DNA from: Paenibacillus amylolyticus
GTDB taxonomy: Bacteria; Bacillota; Bacilli; Paenibacillales; Paenibacillaceae
Direction: 5' to 3'
Length of the DNA stretch: 64,000 nucleotides
NCBI RefSeq assembly: GCF_029689945.1
Contig: NZ_CP121451.1
Location: forward strand, 2,356,001-2,420,000
Position numbers and translations under genes: made by a program. A model generated the notes under the pieces. That model did not search any database, was not told the origin of the DNA, and saw only the letters and a program-made list of their open reading frames with translations. Below are positions 28,690-38,134 of this stretch, piece by piece (within the stretch, counting starts at the first letter, position 1; every line of letters starts with the position of its first letter).

Positions 28690-30519
28690 TTGAAAATTGT
28701 TAGCGTTTACAATAATTTCTTCAAAAATAATATGTTTATGAAAATGCTCCTGATCTTCTCGATGATATCGATTGTCACGATCATTACATTGTCATATATC
28801 ATCTTCCTAACGGTGTCCGACTCCACGATTCGCCGGGAATTGGCAATCCAGAAAGCGGCGATGGAACATGTGGACCGATATATGCATCAGCAATATGAAT
28901 CGGTGCAAAACATGGTGAGGGACATGCATCAGAATGAGGCACTTTCTGCCAACATTACGTATCTGATGAACCATTCGTACGCTGAATATGTACAGCACAT
29001 GACGAATGGATATTACGCCAATCAGGACGATTATTCGGCCGATGTGTTGAAACATTTTCAGAATATTATGGATCGTAATTCGCAGATTAACCAACTCATG
29101 TTATATAGCGCTGAGCAGCAGGATCTGTCTACCTTTAATCAACACAAGCAGTTCCGCAAGCTGGACACCAATGTCGCTCATTCCTATATACCGGATGTGA
29201 TGGCGATGGAAACGCCCAATATCAGTGCACCCAACTATTGGATTCGCAAAGAGATCAATCAATGGGACCCTGCGCTCTATTCCATCCGCGTACCGATTAA
29301 CAATACACAGACCCTTCGTAATCTGGGGCAGTTTCTGGTGTTTTTCGACTCGCAGGGCATTGGGAATGCGCTGAATAACTACGATAGTAACCTGAAGGGA
29401 GAAATCGTGGTGTTATCGGCCAAAGGCACAGTCTTGTTCGACTCCAACAATCAATATTATGGCAAGCAGTACCCGTATGTGAATGTGGCCGACTCCCTGT
29501 TTGATCAGACGGATATGGATGCGATGAAAAAGGAGCAGAACATGTATGTGAACAAGTTTGTCTCCGCGGATCAGGGTTATGTGGTTATCGGCACCGTTCC
29601 GGTGGAAGAGATGGCTGAAACCTATGCGGGTATTCGCAATACCATCATCTCGATCAGTATCGTATGTATTTTGTTTGCTGTGCTGGTCCCGGCGTTTTTC
29701 ATTATTAACTTTGCGAAACGAACCCGTCGAATTATTCGCTTCACCCAGAAAGTGAAATACGGCAACCTGACGGCTCGCATCGACGATGCGCGCGATGATG
29801 AACTGGGGCAGATCTCACACAGCTTCAACGATATGCTGGACGAGCTGAATCTGTATATTGAACGCGTCTACAAAGCCGAGATCAAACAGAAGGAGACCGA
29901 ACTGGTCGCGTTACAGGCGCGGATCAACCCTCACTTTCTCTACAATACGCTTGAAGTGATTCGGATGAGGGCCATATCCCAGGGGGCGAGAGATGTCGGT
30001 GAGATGATCTATAGCCTATCCGTATTGTTCAAGAGCCTGGTGCAACAGAAGAAAAACTATACGTTGAAGGATGAGATGGAAGCTTGCCGGTTATATCTGG
30101 AGTTATTCCGAATCCGCTACAAGGATATTTTCATATATACGATCCAGATCGATGCTGCCTATTATCAACACCCTGTCGTGAAACTTTCGTTGCAACCCAT
30201 CATTGAGAACTATGTGGTGCATGGCATTCAGACGGAACGTTCGGATAACCGCTTATCCATCATTGTAGAAGAGACCGATGATGTAGTGCAGGTGGAGGTC
30301 AGAGATAATGGCAAAGGCATTGATCCTGCCCGTCTGACGGAAATTCTTGAAGAACTGGAACGTCCTGAGGAGTCTGGTCAGATGTTCGGGCTGCGCAGTG
30401 TTCATAGTCGATTGCGCTTCCTGTATGGGCCAGAGTTCGGTATCACCATAGAGAGTACCCTCGGAGAAGGAACACGGATCAGGGTGCGTTATCCACATAC
30501 AGAAGGGGCAGGTGTTTAA
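28690..30519 (+). CDS. YesM-type sensor histidine kinase
   Basis: A 609-residue inner-membrane sensor. Seen: TM1 near residues 17-36, an extracytoplasmic region of about 280 residues, TM2 near 318-340, a HAMP linker (ARIDDARDDELGQISHSFNDML), the His-kinase box INPHFLYNTLEVIRMRA with the phosphorylated His, and an ATPase domain (QPIIENYVVHG, DNGKG). TTG28690 is chosen because GGAGGG lies about 10 nt upstream; earlier codons belong to repeat R3. The kinase/regulator pair precedes the ABC sugar system and should sense the glycan product, as the YesM/YesN-type pair TCS07 does for the pneumococcal N-glycan locus. Confidence 0.9.
   Translation: MKIVSVYNNFFKNNMFMKMLLIFSMISIVTIITLSYIIFLTVSDSTIRRELAIQKAAMEHVDRYMHQQYESVQNMVRDMHQNEALSANITYLMNHSYAEYVQHMTNGYYANQDDYSADVLKHFQNIMDRNSQINQLMLYSAEQQDLSTFNQHKQFRKLDTNVAHSYIPDVMAMETPNISAPNYWIRKEINQWDPALYSIRVPINNTQTLRNLGQFLVFFDSQGIGNALNNYDSNLKGEIVVLSAKGTVLFDSNNQYYGKQYPYVNVADSLFDQTDMDAMKKEQNMYVNKFVSADQGYVVIGTVPVEEMAETYAGIRNTIISISIVCILFAVLVPAFFIINFAKRTRRIIRFTQKVKYGNLTARIDDARDDELGQISHSFNDMLDELNLYIERVYKAEIKQKETELVALQARINPHFLYNTLEVIRMRAISQGARDVGEMIYSLSVLFKSLVQQKKNYTLKDEMEACRLYLELFRIRYKDIFIYTIQIDAAYYQHPVVKLSLQPIIENYVVHGIQTERSDNRLSIIVEETDDVVQVEVRDNGKGIDPARLTEILEELERPEESGQMFGLRSVHSRLRFLYGPEFGITIESTLGEGTRIRVRYPHTEGAGV
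28698..28711. promoter_or_regulatory. cre site overlapping the kinase start region
   Basis: TGTTAGCGTTTACA is a full match to TGWNANCGNTNWCA. It lies 6 nt into the predicted kinase reading frame, a position where CcpA could act as a roadblock. If the true kinase start is further in, it is simply upstream. Confidence 0.6.
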
Positions 30520-30520
30520 T

Positions 30521-32041
30521 ATGTACAAGGTGTTTATTGTGGACGATGAGCCGTTCATTATAGAAGGCTTATACGATATTGTGGATTGGTCTTCATTTGG
30601 TATGGAAATTGTGAGCCATGCTGGTAATGGACAGGCCGCGTTACAAGCGCTCTCCTCCCAGCCTGTGGACATCCTGATTACGGATATATCCATGCCACTC
30701 ATGAATGGTCTTGATCTGATTCGGGAAGCAAGGCGAGTGCAACCTGAGATTAAGGTCATTATCCTGAGTGGTTTCAATGAGTTCGAATATTTGAAGGAAG
30801 GCATGCAGCTGGGGATCGAAAACTATCTGCTCAAACCCATTAATGTGGAGGAACTGGAATCCACGCTGAGCAATACAGCTTCCAAGCTGGATCATACAGT
30901 GGCACCTCTAGCCAATGATGCTTATGGCATTCAGATTCTGAAAGATAACATTCTTCATCGCTGGCTTACCGGACAGATTGCAGCTACCGAATTCGAAGAA
31001 CGCGCCCGGTTTATGAACCTTTCTCTGGAAGCCTCGGATGTAGCTGTCGCTATATTGCGTGACAAAGACAAAGGGCAAACAATCAGCATGTTTGAACGTG
31101 TGGAGGAGATGCTGAAGGACAAGTCTCATCTGAATGTCTTTCATGACATCGATGGTGATCTCGTCATTGTTGCCAATGTCGACGGTAACGAGGATGAGGA
31201 ACAGAAGTTAATGGAGGGTCTTCAGGCGTTATCCGATGCGATAACAGTAACTCATCCGACGGCACGCATTGGAGCAGGCAGGTTGATGAAAGGGCTGTAC
31301 CAGGCACCGACCAGTTATGCTGAGGCCAAAAAAGCACTTCAGTATGTGATGATTTATCCTGATCTTAAAGTCATCGACCATGCCATATTGGAAAGGTGCG
31401 GAAGTTCAACGGCGACCTTTTTCATTGATTGGAGGGAATACGCCAAACTCATTCTGTCACGCAATACAGAACAACTTGCCGAACGGATTCGCATGGATTT
31501 TGAGCAGCATCGGGATGGACTTACGCCTGCAGAGCTGCAGAATACCGCATTGGAGGTTGTGATTCGCTTCAAGATGGAACTGGAGAGCATCAAACATTCG
31601 GATGAGTCTGCCATATACCAACAAGGGCTTCAACTTGTCCTGAATAGTGGCACTTTTGATGAACTCGTGCAGGCGCTTCAGCAAGTCGGGTCGCAGACGA
31701 TCCAATCCCTATTGCAGGATCTGAAGAATCCGATTGTGAACCAGGTGCTGCAACATATCGACAAACACTACGCAGAAGAGCTCTCCCTGAAGCTGCTGGG
31801 TGCCCACTATCATCTGCATCCGGTGTATTTGGGACAATTGTTCCACAAGGAGACAGGGGAGACATTTGCCGAATACATCAACAAATACCGGATTGAACGT
31901 GCAAAGGAACAACTGCGCAATACCAATCTGAAGGTACATGAGATCGCCCGAAATGTGGGGTATTGGGAGACAGGGTATTTCTATAAGCAATTCCGCAAAT
32001 ATGTGGGGATTTCACCGACCGATTTCAAGGTGTTTGGTTAA
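30521..32041 (+). CDS. YesN-type response regulator with AraC DNA-binding domain
   Basis: A 506-residue regulator: a receiver domain at residues 1-120 (VDDEPFIIEGL, phosphorylated Asp in ITDISMPLMNG, LKPIN), a long middle region with EGLQALSDAIT, and two AraC-type helix-turn-helix repeats at the C-terminus (SLKLLGAHYHLHPVYLGQLF and YWETGYFYKQFRKYVGISP). ATG30521 follows directly after the kinase stop with GGGGCAGG as the ribosome site. Likely activator of the solute-binding-protein operon that starts 280 bp downstream. Confidence 0.9.
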   Translation: MYKVFIVDDEPFIIEGLYDIVDWSSFGMEIVSHAGNGQAALQALSSQPVDILITDISMPLMNGLDLIREARRVQPEIKVIILSGFNEFEYLKEGMQLGIENYLLKPINVEELESTLSNTASKLDHTVAPLANDAYGIQILKDNILHRWLTGQIAATEFEERARFMNLSLEASDVAVAILRDKDKGQTISMFERVEEMLKDKSHLNVFHDIDGDLVIVANVDGNEDEEQKLMEGLQALSDAITVTHPTARIGAGRLMKGLYQAPTSYAEAKKALQYVMIYPDLKVIDHAILERCGSSTATFFIDWREYAKLILSRNTEQLAERIRMDFEQHRDGLTPAELQNTALEVVIRFKMELESIKHSDESAIYQQGLQLVLNSGTFDELVQALQQVGSQTIQSLLQDLKNPIVNQVLQHIDKHYAEELSLKLLGAHYHLHPVYLGQLFHKETGETFAEYINKYRIERAKEQLRNTNLKVHEIARNVGYWETGYFYKQFRKYVGISPTDFKVFG

Positions 32042-32080
32042 TTCGGTGACGGGGAGATCCTAATGTGCGGACGGAGATTC

Positions 32081-32149
32081 AAGAGACATATCGGGAACAG
32101 GAAGGCATGGATGAAGATCATGCCATACGTTACCCGGCATGTCTCTTTC
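32081..32149 (+). terminator. Hairpin after the response regulator
   Basis: AAGAGACAT pairs with ATGTCTCTT across about 49 nt, with an inner GGCATG/CATGCC. The T tract is short, so this may be a partial terminator or processing site between regulator and transport genes. Confidence 0.4.
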
Positions 32150-32242
32150 ATGTAAGCGATTTATTTAAACAGGTACAAAATAGATGCTCCAGGATGATTT
32201 CTCTTTAATTTGTACCTCGAAAACTTAAGTTTATCTTCTTTT

Positions 32243-32256
32243 TGTAAATGCTTTCA
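32243..32256. promoter_or_regulatory. cre-like site upstream of the solute-binding-protein gene
   Basis: TGTAAATGCTTTCA fits TGWNANCGNTNWCA apart from one base in the central CG (TG here). It lies 66 bp upstream of the start. The surrounding 32042-32321 has no other clear signal besides the hairpin listed. Confidence 0.4.
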
Positions 32257-32321
32257 TTCGATAAGGTTAAAGCAGTTAGTAAGTAGAGCCTAAGGGAACA
32301 CGAAAAGGGAGGATCAAAGAA

Positions 32322-33795
32322 ATGAGTAAACAAAGAAAACGCTTCTCACTCGTTCTTGCATTGTTAATGGCCGTTACACTTGTACTTAGTGCCTGTGGAG
32401 GAAGCAAAGATGCTTCAGAATCCGGGGGAGCAGGAGATGATACAGTCGAGTTGATCTGGTATACCATCGGTACCCCTCAGAAAGACGTCAATAAAGTAAT
32501 GGAAGAAGTCAGCAAGTATACGAAAGAGAAAATTAATGCCACGGTGACGATGAAGATGGTTGACTGGGGTGACTACCCGCAAAAGATGCAGGTTAACGTA
32601 GCCTCCGGTGAGCCGATGGACATTCTGTTCACTTCTTCTGGTGGATTCGATTATGTACAAAATGCGAGAAAAGGCGCATTCCTTGAACTGGATGATCTGC
32701 TTGCTGAATACGGTCAGGATCTCACCAAGACCATTGATCCTGCATTCCTCAGCGGTTCGAAGGTAGACGGACACAATTACGGAATTCCAGCCAACAAAGA
32801 GCTGCCTCAACAAGAGGTATGGCGCTTTAACCAAATGCTGGTTGATAAATACAAGCTGGACACCTCTGGTGTCCGTACGTTAGACAGTCTGGAGCCTTTA
32901 CTGAAAACGATCAAGGAAAACGAGGCAAGTGTAACACCTTTTGCCATGGATAAGAACTATGTTCCTTACGTGCCGTATGACTATGTCATTCAGAACCTGC
33001 CAATGGCAATCAAGCTGGATACGACAGACTATAAGCTTGTGAACATCCTGGAAACACCTGAAATGAAAGAAGCACTTACGACGATGCACAAATACTACAA
33101 AGCCGGTTATGTATCGGCAGAAGGCAGCTACAACTGGTTCCACGAACGACCTGACAACATCGGGCAACTGGTTCCTGGATCGTGCACAGACACAGCCGCT
33201 CGCGGACAACCAATGGTCTGCAAGTTACGGTTATCAAGTTGTTTCAACACCTGCAAGTGAAGCGATTATAACGAATACATCTGTACAAGGTTCCATTATG
33301 GCCATCTCGGCCAACTCGGAATATCCGGAGAAAGCGATGGAGTTCCTGAATCTGCTGAATACAGATCCGGTGCTGCGCAATATGGTGGATTCCGGTATCG
33401 AGGGCACACACTACAAAAAAGTGGATGACACGCATATGGAAAATCTGCCTGAATCGAAAAACTACGATATGCCTTCATACTCCCTTGGGAACAACATGCT
33501 GCTCTATCTGAACAGCAATGACCCGGATAACAAATGGGATGAGTTCAAGAAGTTTAACGCTGAAGGTATCAATTCCCCGATCCTCAGCTTCAACTTTGAT
33601 GCAAGCAATGTATCTGCCGAGCTGACGGCGGTACAGAACGTGAAAGAGCAGTATTGGGCAGCACTGATGACAGGTACACTGGACCCGGCAGCCAATCTGG
33701 ATCAAGTGATTGAGAAGTTCAATCAAGCCGGACTGGAGAAAGTAATGGCTGAAGCCCAAAGCCAGCTGGATGCCTGGAGAGCGGAAAACAAGTAA
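32322..33795 (+). CDS. Extracellular sugar-binding lipoprotein of an ABC importer (frameshifted)
   Basis: A binding protein of about 491 residues with a lipoprotein signal (LVLSACGG, acylated Cys25). The first frame runs to residue 280 and the second from about 33150 to the end; the net shift is +1, so either two bases are lost or one gained near the GGG at 33162-33164, the one site that does not follow the single-loss rule. The C-terminal part matches the DUF3502-type tail (YPEKAMEFLNLLNTDPVLRN and GIEGTHYKKV). Size and context resemble NgtS of the pneumococcal N-glycan importer. Two permeases follow. Confidence 0.85.
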
Positions 33796-33872
33796 CAGTA
33801 CATCGTAAGGATCGGGCAGCTGCTTATCGCGTCCGGTCCTTTTTCATTCAAGCCTGAAGGAGGAACTCCACA

Positions 33873-34798
33873 ATGACTACATTTTTGAAAAACCTGCTTA
33901 GAAACCGGGTCATGCTGCTCATGGTGCTGCCAGGCGCCATCTGGTTCTTCTTCTTCTCCTACTTGCCTCTTGTGGGTACAGTGGCTGCCTTAAGGAATAT
34001 CGCTTCAGCCGTGAAGGGTTCTGGGCAAGTCTGATGAAGAGCGAATGGGTGGGCTGGGACAATTTCAAATTCCTGTTCAGCACAAGTGATGCATGGCTCA
34101 TAACACGCAACACCCTCTTTATAACATCGCGATTATCTTCCTGGGACTGGTATTCTCTGTGGCATTGGCAATCCTGCTCTCGGAACTGGTTAACAAACGA
34201 CTCGCCAAACTGTATCAAACCGGTATGTTTCTGCCGTATTTTCTATCCTGGGTTATCGTTGGTTACTTCGCTTTCAGCTTCCTGAGCATGGACCGCGGGA
34301 TGTTGAATCAGATTATTGGCTGGTTCGGGTGGAACCGATTCAGTGGTACTCCGAGGCGAAATATTGGCCGTATATTCTGGTGTTCGTTGCGTTATGGAAA
34401 ACGATTGGTTATCGCAGCGTTGTCTATCTGGCTTCCATTCTGGGGATTGATAAATCGCTGTATGAAGCAGCCATGATCGATGGGGCAAGCAAATGGCAGC
34501 AGATTCGCAATATTACGATTCCGTTGCTGTCTCCAATCATTACAATCATGACCTTGCTGGCTGTGGGCCGCATTTTCTATGCCGACTTCGGACTGTTCTA
34601 TCAGGTACCAAGGGATTCGGGTACGCTCTATTCAGTCACCAATGTTATTGATACGTACGTCTATCGTGGTTTGAAAACAAGTGGTGAGATTGGCATGAGT
34701 ACAGCTGCGGATTGTATCAATCCGTCGTAGGTTTTGTACTCGTTATCATCTCCAACTATGTTGTGCGCAAAGTAGATAAAGACAGCAGCCTATTCTAG
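33873..34798 (+). CDS. ABC sugar permease, LplB/NgtP1 type (four frameshifts)
   Basis: Inner-membrane permease with six helices, 309 residues after repair. Single base losses lie at 33990-33991 (TT), 34118-34120 (TTT), 34327-34329 (GGG) and 34709-34710 (GG). Repaired, the frame reads TLFYNIAIIFLGLVFSVALAILLSEL, then LYEAAMIDGASKWQQIRNITIPLL, the EAA loop that contacts the ATPase. The end is ISNYVVRKVDKDSSLF. It forms a heterodimer with the next gene product. Confidence 0.85.
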
Positions 34799-34821
34799 GA
34801 CAGGGAAAGGAGTGAACCACC

Positions 34822-35741
34822 ATGGCTCAAGCAGGGCTTGTTAAAAAACGCGACTTCCACCACGTATCCAGCGGTTGGAACGTAATCATGAACATCATCG
34901 CAGGTCTATTCGCTCTGATCTGTGTATTTCCTTTTATATTTGTAGTCATCATCTCATTTACGGACGAGAAAGCACTGGCCCGTGATGGATATCGTCTGAT
35001 TCCGGCAGAATGGAGTCTGGCGGCTTATCAGTTTGTCTGGCAGAGTGGGGACGCACTGCTGCGTGCTTACGGAGTTACCATCCTGGTAACGGTACTCGGT
35101 ACCATCATCAGTCTGATTCTCATGTCGCTGTACGCGTATGCGATTTCCCGGAAGAGCTTCAGATATCGGAGATTTTTCTCCATCTTTGCCATTCTGACCA
35201 TGTTGTTCAACGGCGGCATGATTCCAACCTATATGGTTGTTTCCCAGCTGCTTGGACTGAAAGATACGTTATGGGCACTGATTCTGCCGCTGGCGATGAA
35301 TGCCTTCTATATTATGATTCTGCGTACATTCTACTCCACCAGTGTGCCGGATGCAGTCATTGAATCGGCGAAGATTGATGGCGCCGGGGAGTTCTATACC
35401 TTATGAAAATCGTGATTCCACTCTCCTTGCCGGGACTGGCAACCATCGGGTTGTTCAGTACACTCGGTTACTGGAATGATTGGTTCAATGCGCTGTTATA
35501 CATCGATAATCCCAATCTGGTGCCCCTGCAATCCATGCTGATGCGGATTGAGTCGAGCATCCAGTTTATCCAGCAGAACTCTGCTAACAGTTCAATGAGT
35601 CTGGCAGCCATGCAGTCCATTCCGCAGGATACATCCCGAATGGCGATGGTTGTGCTTGCCACGTTGCCGATTATATTCGCTTATCCGTTCTTCCAACGTT
35701 ACTTCGTACAAGGTCTGACGGTGGGCGCGGTCAAAGAATAA
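34822..35741 (+). CDS. ABC sugar permease, LplC/NgtP2 type (frameshifted)
   Basis: Second permease, 306 residues after repair, six helices, GHVSSGWN-like N-terminus and the EAA loop SVPDAVIESAKIDGAGEFYTF-MKIVIPLSLPGL. One base is missing at 35401-35402, exactly between TYTL and MK. AAAGGAG 10 nt before ATG34822. No ATP-binding subunit is encoded in this operon; in Gram-positive bacteria such importers often share one MsmX-type ATPase, expected elsewhere in the genome. Confidence 0.87.
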
Positions 35742-35777
35742 CCGGATCTTGCTATAGGATTGGAGAGATGCAGATTG

Positions 35778-38093
35778 ATGACTTACAAGGACCAGAGCAA
35801 ATCCGTAGAGGAGCGGGTGCAACACCTGCTGAGCCTGATGACTACGGAAGAAAAAGTAGGCCAACTCACTCAGCCATTTGGCTGGCAGACCTATACGAAT
35901 GATCAAGGGAACATCACGTTAAATGAATCCTTTAAGCAGCAAGTGGAAAAGGGGGCATTGGCTCCCTCTACGGGGCGCTTCGTGCAGATCCCTGGACTGG
36001 CGTTACGCTGGAAAATGGACTATCCGCCAGAGAAGGCGCGGAGGCGGTCAATCTCATTCAACGTTATGCGGTAGAGCATTCCAGACTGGGCATTCCCATC
36101 CTGATTGGGGAAGAGTGCTCGCATGGACACATGGCGATTGACGGAACGGTCTATCCTGTCCCCCTTTTACTGGGGAGTACATGGAATGTGGATCTATATC
36201 GGGAGATGTGTCAGGCGGTAGCGCGGGAGACACGTGCCCAAGGCGGTGCAGTCACCTATTCGCCGGTACTGGATGTTGTGCGTGATCCGCGCTGGGGACG
36301 TACCGAGGAATGTTTCGGTGAAGATCCGTTTCTCATTGGAGAACTGGCAGTTGCTTCTGTGGAAGGACTTCAGGGTGAAAGTCTTGAACATGGGGATACG
36401 GTAGCGGCAACGCTGAAGCATTTTGTCGGTTACGGCAGCTCGGAAGGTGGACGCAATGCAGGGCCTGTACATATGGGCTGGCGTGAACTACTGGAAGTGG
36501 ATCTGTATCCATTCCGTAAAGCTGTAGAAGCAGGTGCGCAGTCCATCATGCCGGCGTATAACGAAATTGATGGTACACCTTGTACGGTAAATACGGAATT
36601 GCTGGAAGATGTTTTGCGTAAGGATTGGGGCTTTGACGGTCTGGTCATTACGGATTGCGGTGCGATCAATATGCTGGCAAGTGGGCACGATATCGCGACA
36701 GATGGACTGGATGCATCGGTGAAGGCGATTGAGGCAGGCATCGATATGGAAATGTCCGGTGAGATGTTCGGGCAATATCTGGTGCAGGCGGTGGCAGAAG
36801 GCAAGCTTGATGTGCAGGTCTTGGATCAGGCTGTCTCTCGCGTGCTGACATTGAAATTCAGACTGGGATTATTCGAACAGCCTTATGTGGATGCTGATCG
36901 GGCAGCGGAGGTGATTGGCAGTGAGCAGCATGTTCAGCTGGCACGCCAGTTGGCGGCAGAAGGCGTTGTACTTCTCAAAAATGAGGCTGACACGTTACCT
37001 CTATCGATAGCACATGTGGGCCGGATTGCCGTCATTGGGCCAAATGCGGATCAGGCCTACAATCAACTGGGTGATTACACGTCTCCACAACCGAAGTCGA
37101 AAGTGGCGACGGTACTGGACGGGATTCGCTGTAAGCTGGCTAGTCATATGGATGGGCGTGCGGAGAAAGTTCAGTTGGTCCTTTGACTGGTGACAGCAGT
37201 ACAGATCAGGTACTCTACGTACCAGCTGCCGAATCAAAGGTGATTCGAAGGAAGGATTCGAACGTGCAATCGAAGTTGCCAGTCAGGCAGATACCGTCGT
37301 TATGGTCGTGGGCGGCTCCAGTGCGCGTGACTTTGGAGAAGGAACGATCGATCTGAAGACGGGTGCTTCCAATGTATCGGATAACACATGGAACGATATG
37401 GAGTGCGGCGAAGGCATCGACCGGATGACATTGGGCCTTGCAGGAGTACAGTTGGAACTCATTCAGGAGATTCACAAGCTCGGCAAGAAGCTTGTCGTTG
37501 TCTACATCAATGGTCGTCCAATCACGGAACCTTGGGTGGATGAACATGCCGATGCGATTCTGGAGGCGTGGTATCCGGGTCAAGAGGGCGGGCATGCCAT
37601 TGCAGACATTCTGTTCGGTGATGTGAATCCGTCGGGCAAATTGACGATCTCCATTCCGAAGCATGTCGGACAATTACCGATCTACTACAACGGCAAACGT
37701 TCTCGCGGCAAGCGTTACCTCGAAGAAGATCTGGAGCCACGTTATGCATTCGGATACGGACTGAGTTATACCACATTTGAGTACAGTGAACCGCAGCTGA
37801 GTGATGCGTCCATGCCAGCCGGTGATTCAGTTACGGTATCGGTGAATGTGACCAATACCGGCCCTTATGCAGGTGCAGAAGTTGTACAGATGTACATCTC
37901 TGACGTGGTCAGCTCACTGACTCGTCCTGCCAAGGAACTGAAAGGATTTGCGAAAGTGCACCTGGAGCCTGGAGAGACGCAGACCGTGGAATTCCGAATT
38001 GGAGCGGAGCAGTTGCAGTATATTGGTCGTGATTTGAAGCCTGTCGTTGAACCAGGACAATTCCATATTCATATCGGCAGGCAGCGTAAATGA
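35778..38093 (+). CDS. GH3 beta-glycosidase, BglX-like (three frameshifts)
   Basis: A cytoplasmic (no signal peptide) GH3 enzyme of 772 residues after repair. Seen: the N-terminal barrel with LKHFVGYGSSEGGRN and the nucleophile Asp in LVITDCGAINML, the alpha/beta sandwich (VVVYINGRPI), and a fibronectin III-like C-terminal domain (NTGPYAGAEVVQMYISD). Base losses at 35994-35995, 37180-37181 and 37225; repair gives GTGVTLENGLSAREGAEAV and VPGCRI. The KHFPGHG motif of GlcNAc-specific NagZ is absent, so it is a glucosidase/xylosidase-type GH3; its substrate in an N-glycan locus is open. Confidence 0.85.
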
Positions 38094-38134
38094 TACGCAA
38101 ATGGCCGAACTGACTGTAAGGGAGGCGTAAGACT

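Noticed and set aside
33162..33164. Single-base loss as the cause of the binding-protein frameshift
   Set aside because: The frame change is +1, which needs two losses or one gain; kept apart from the other sites.
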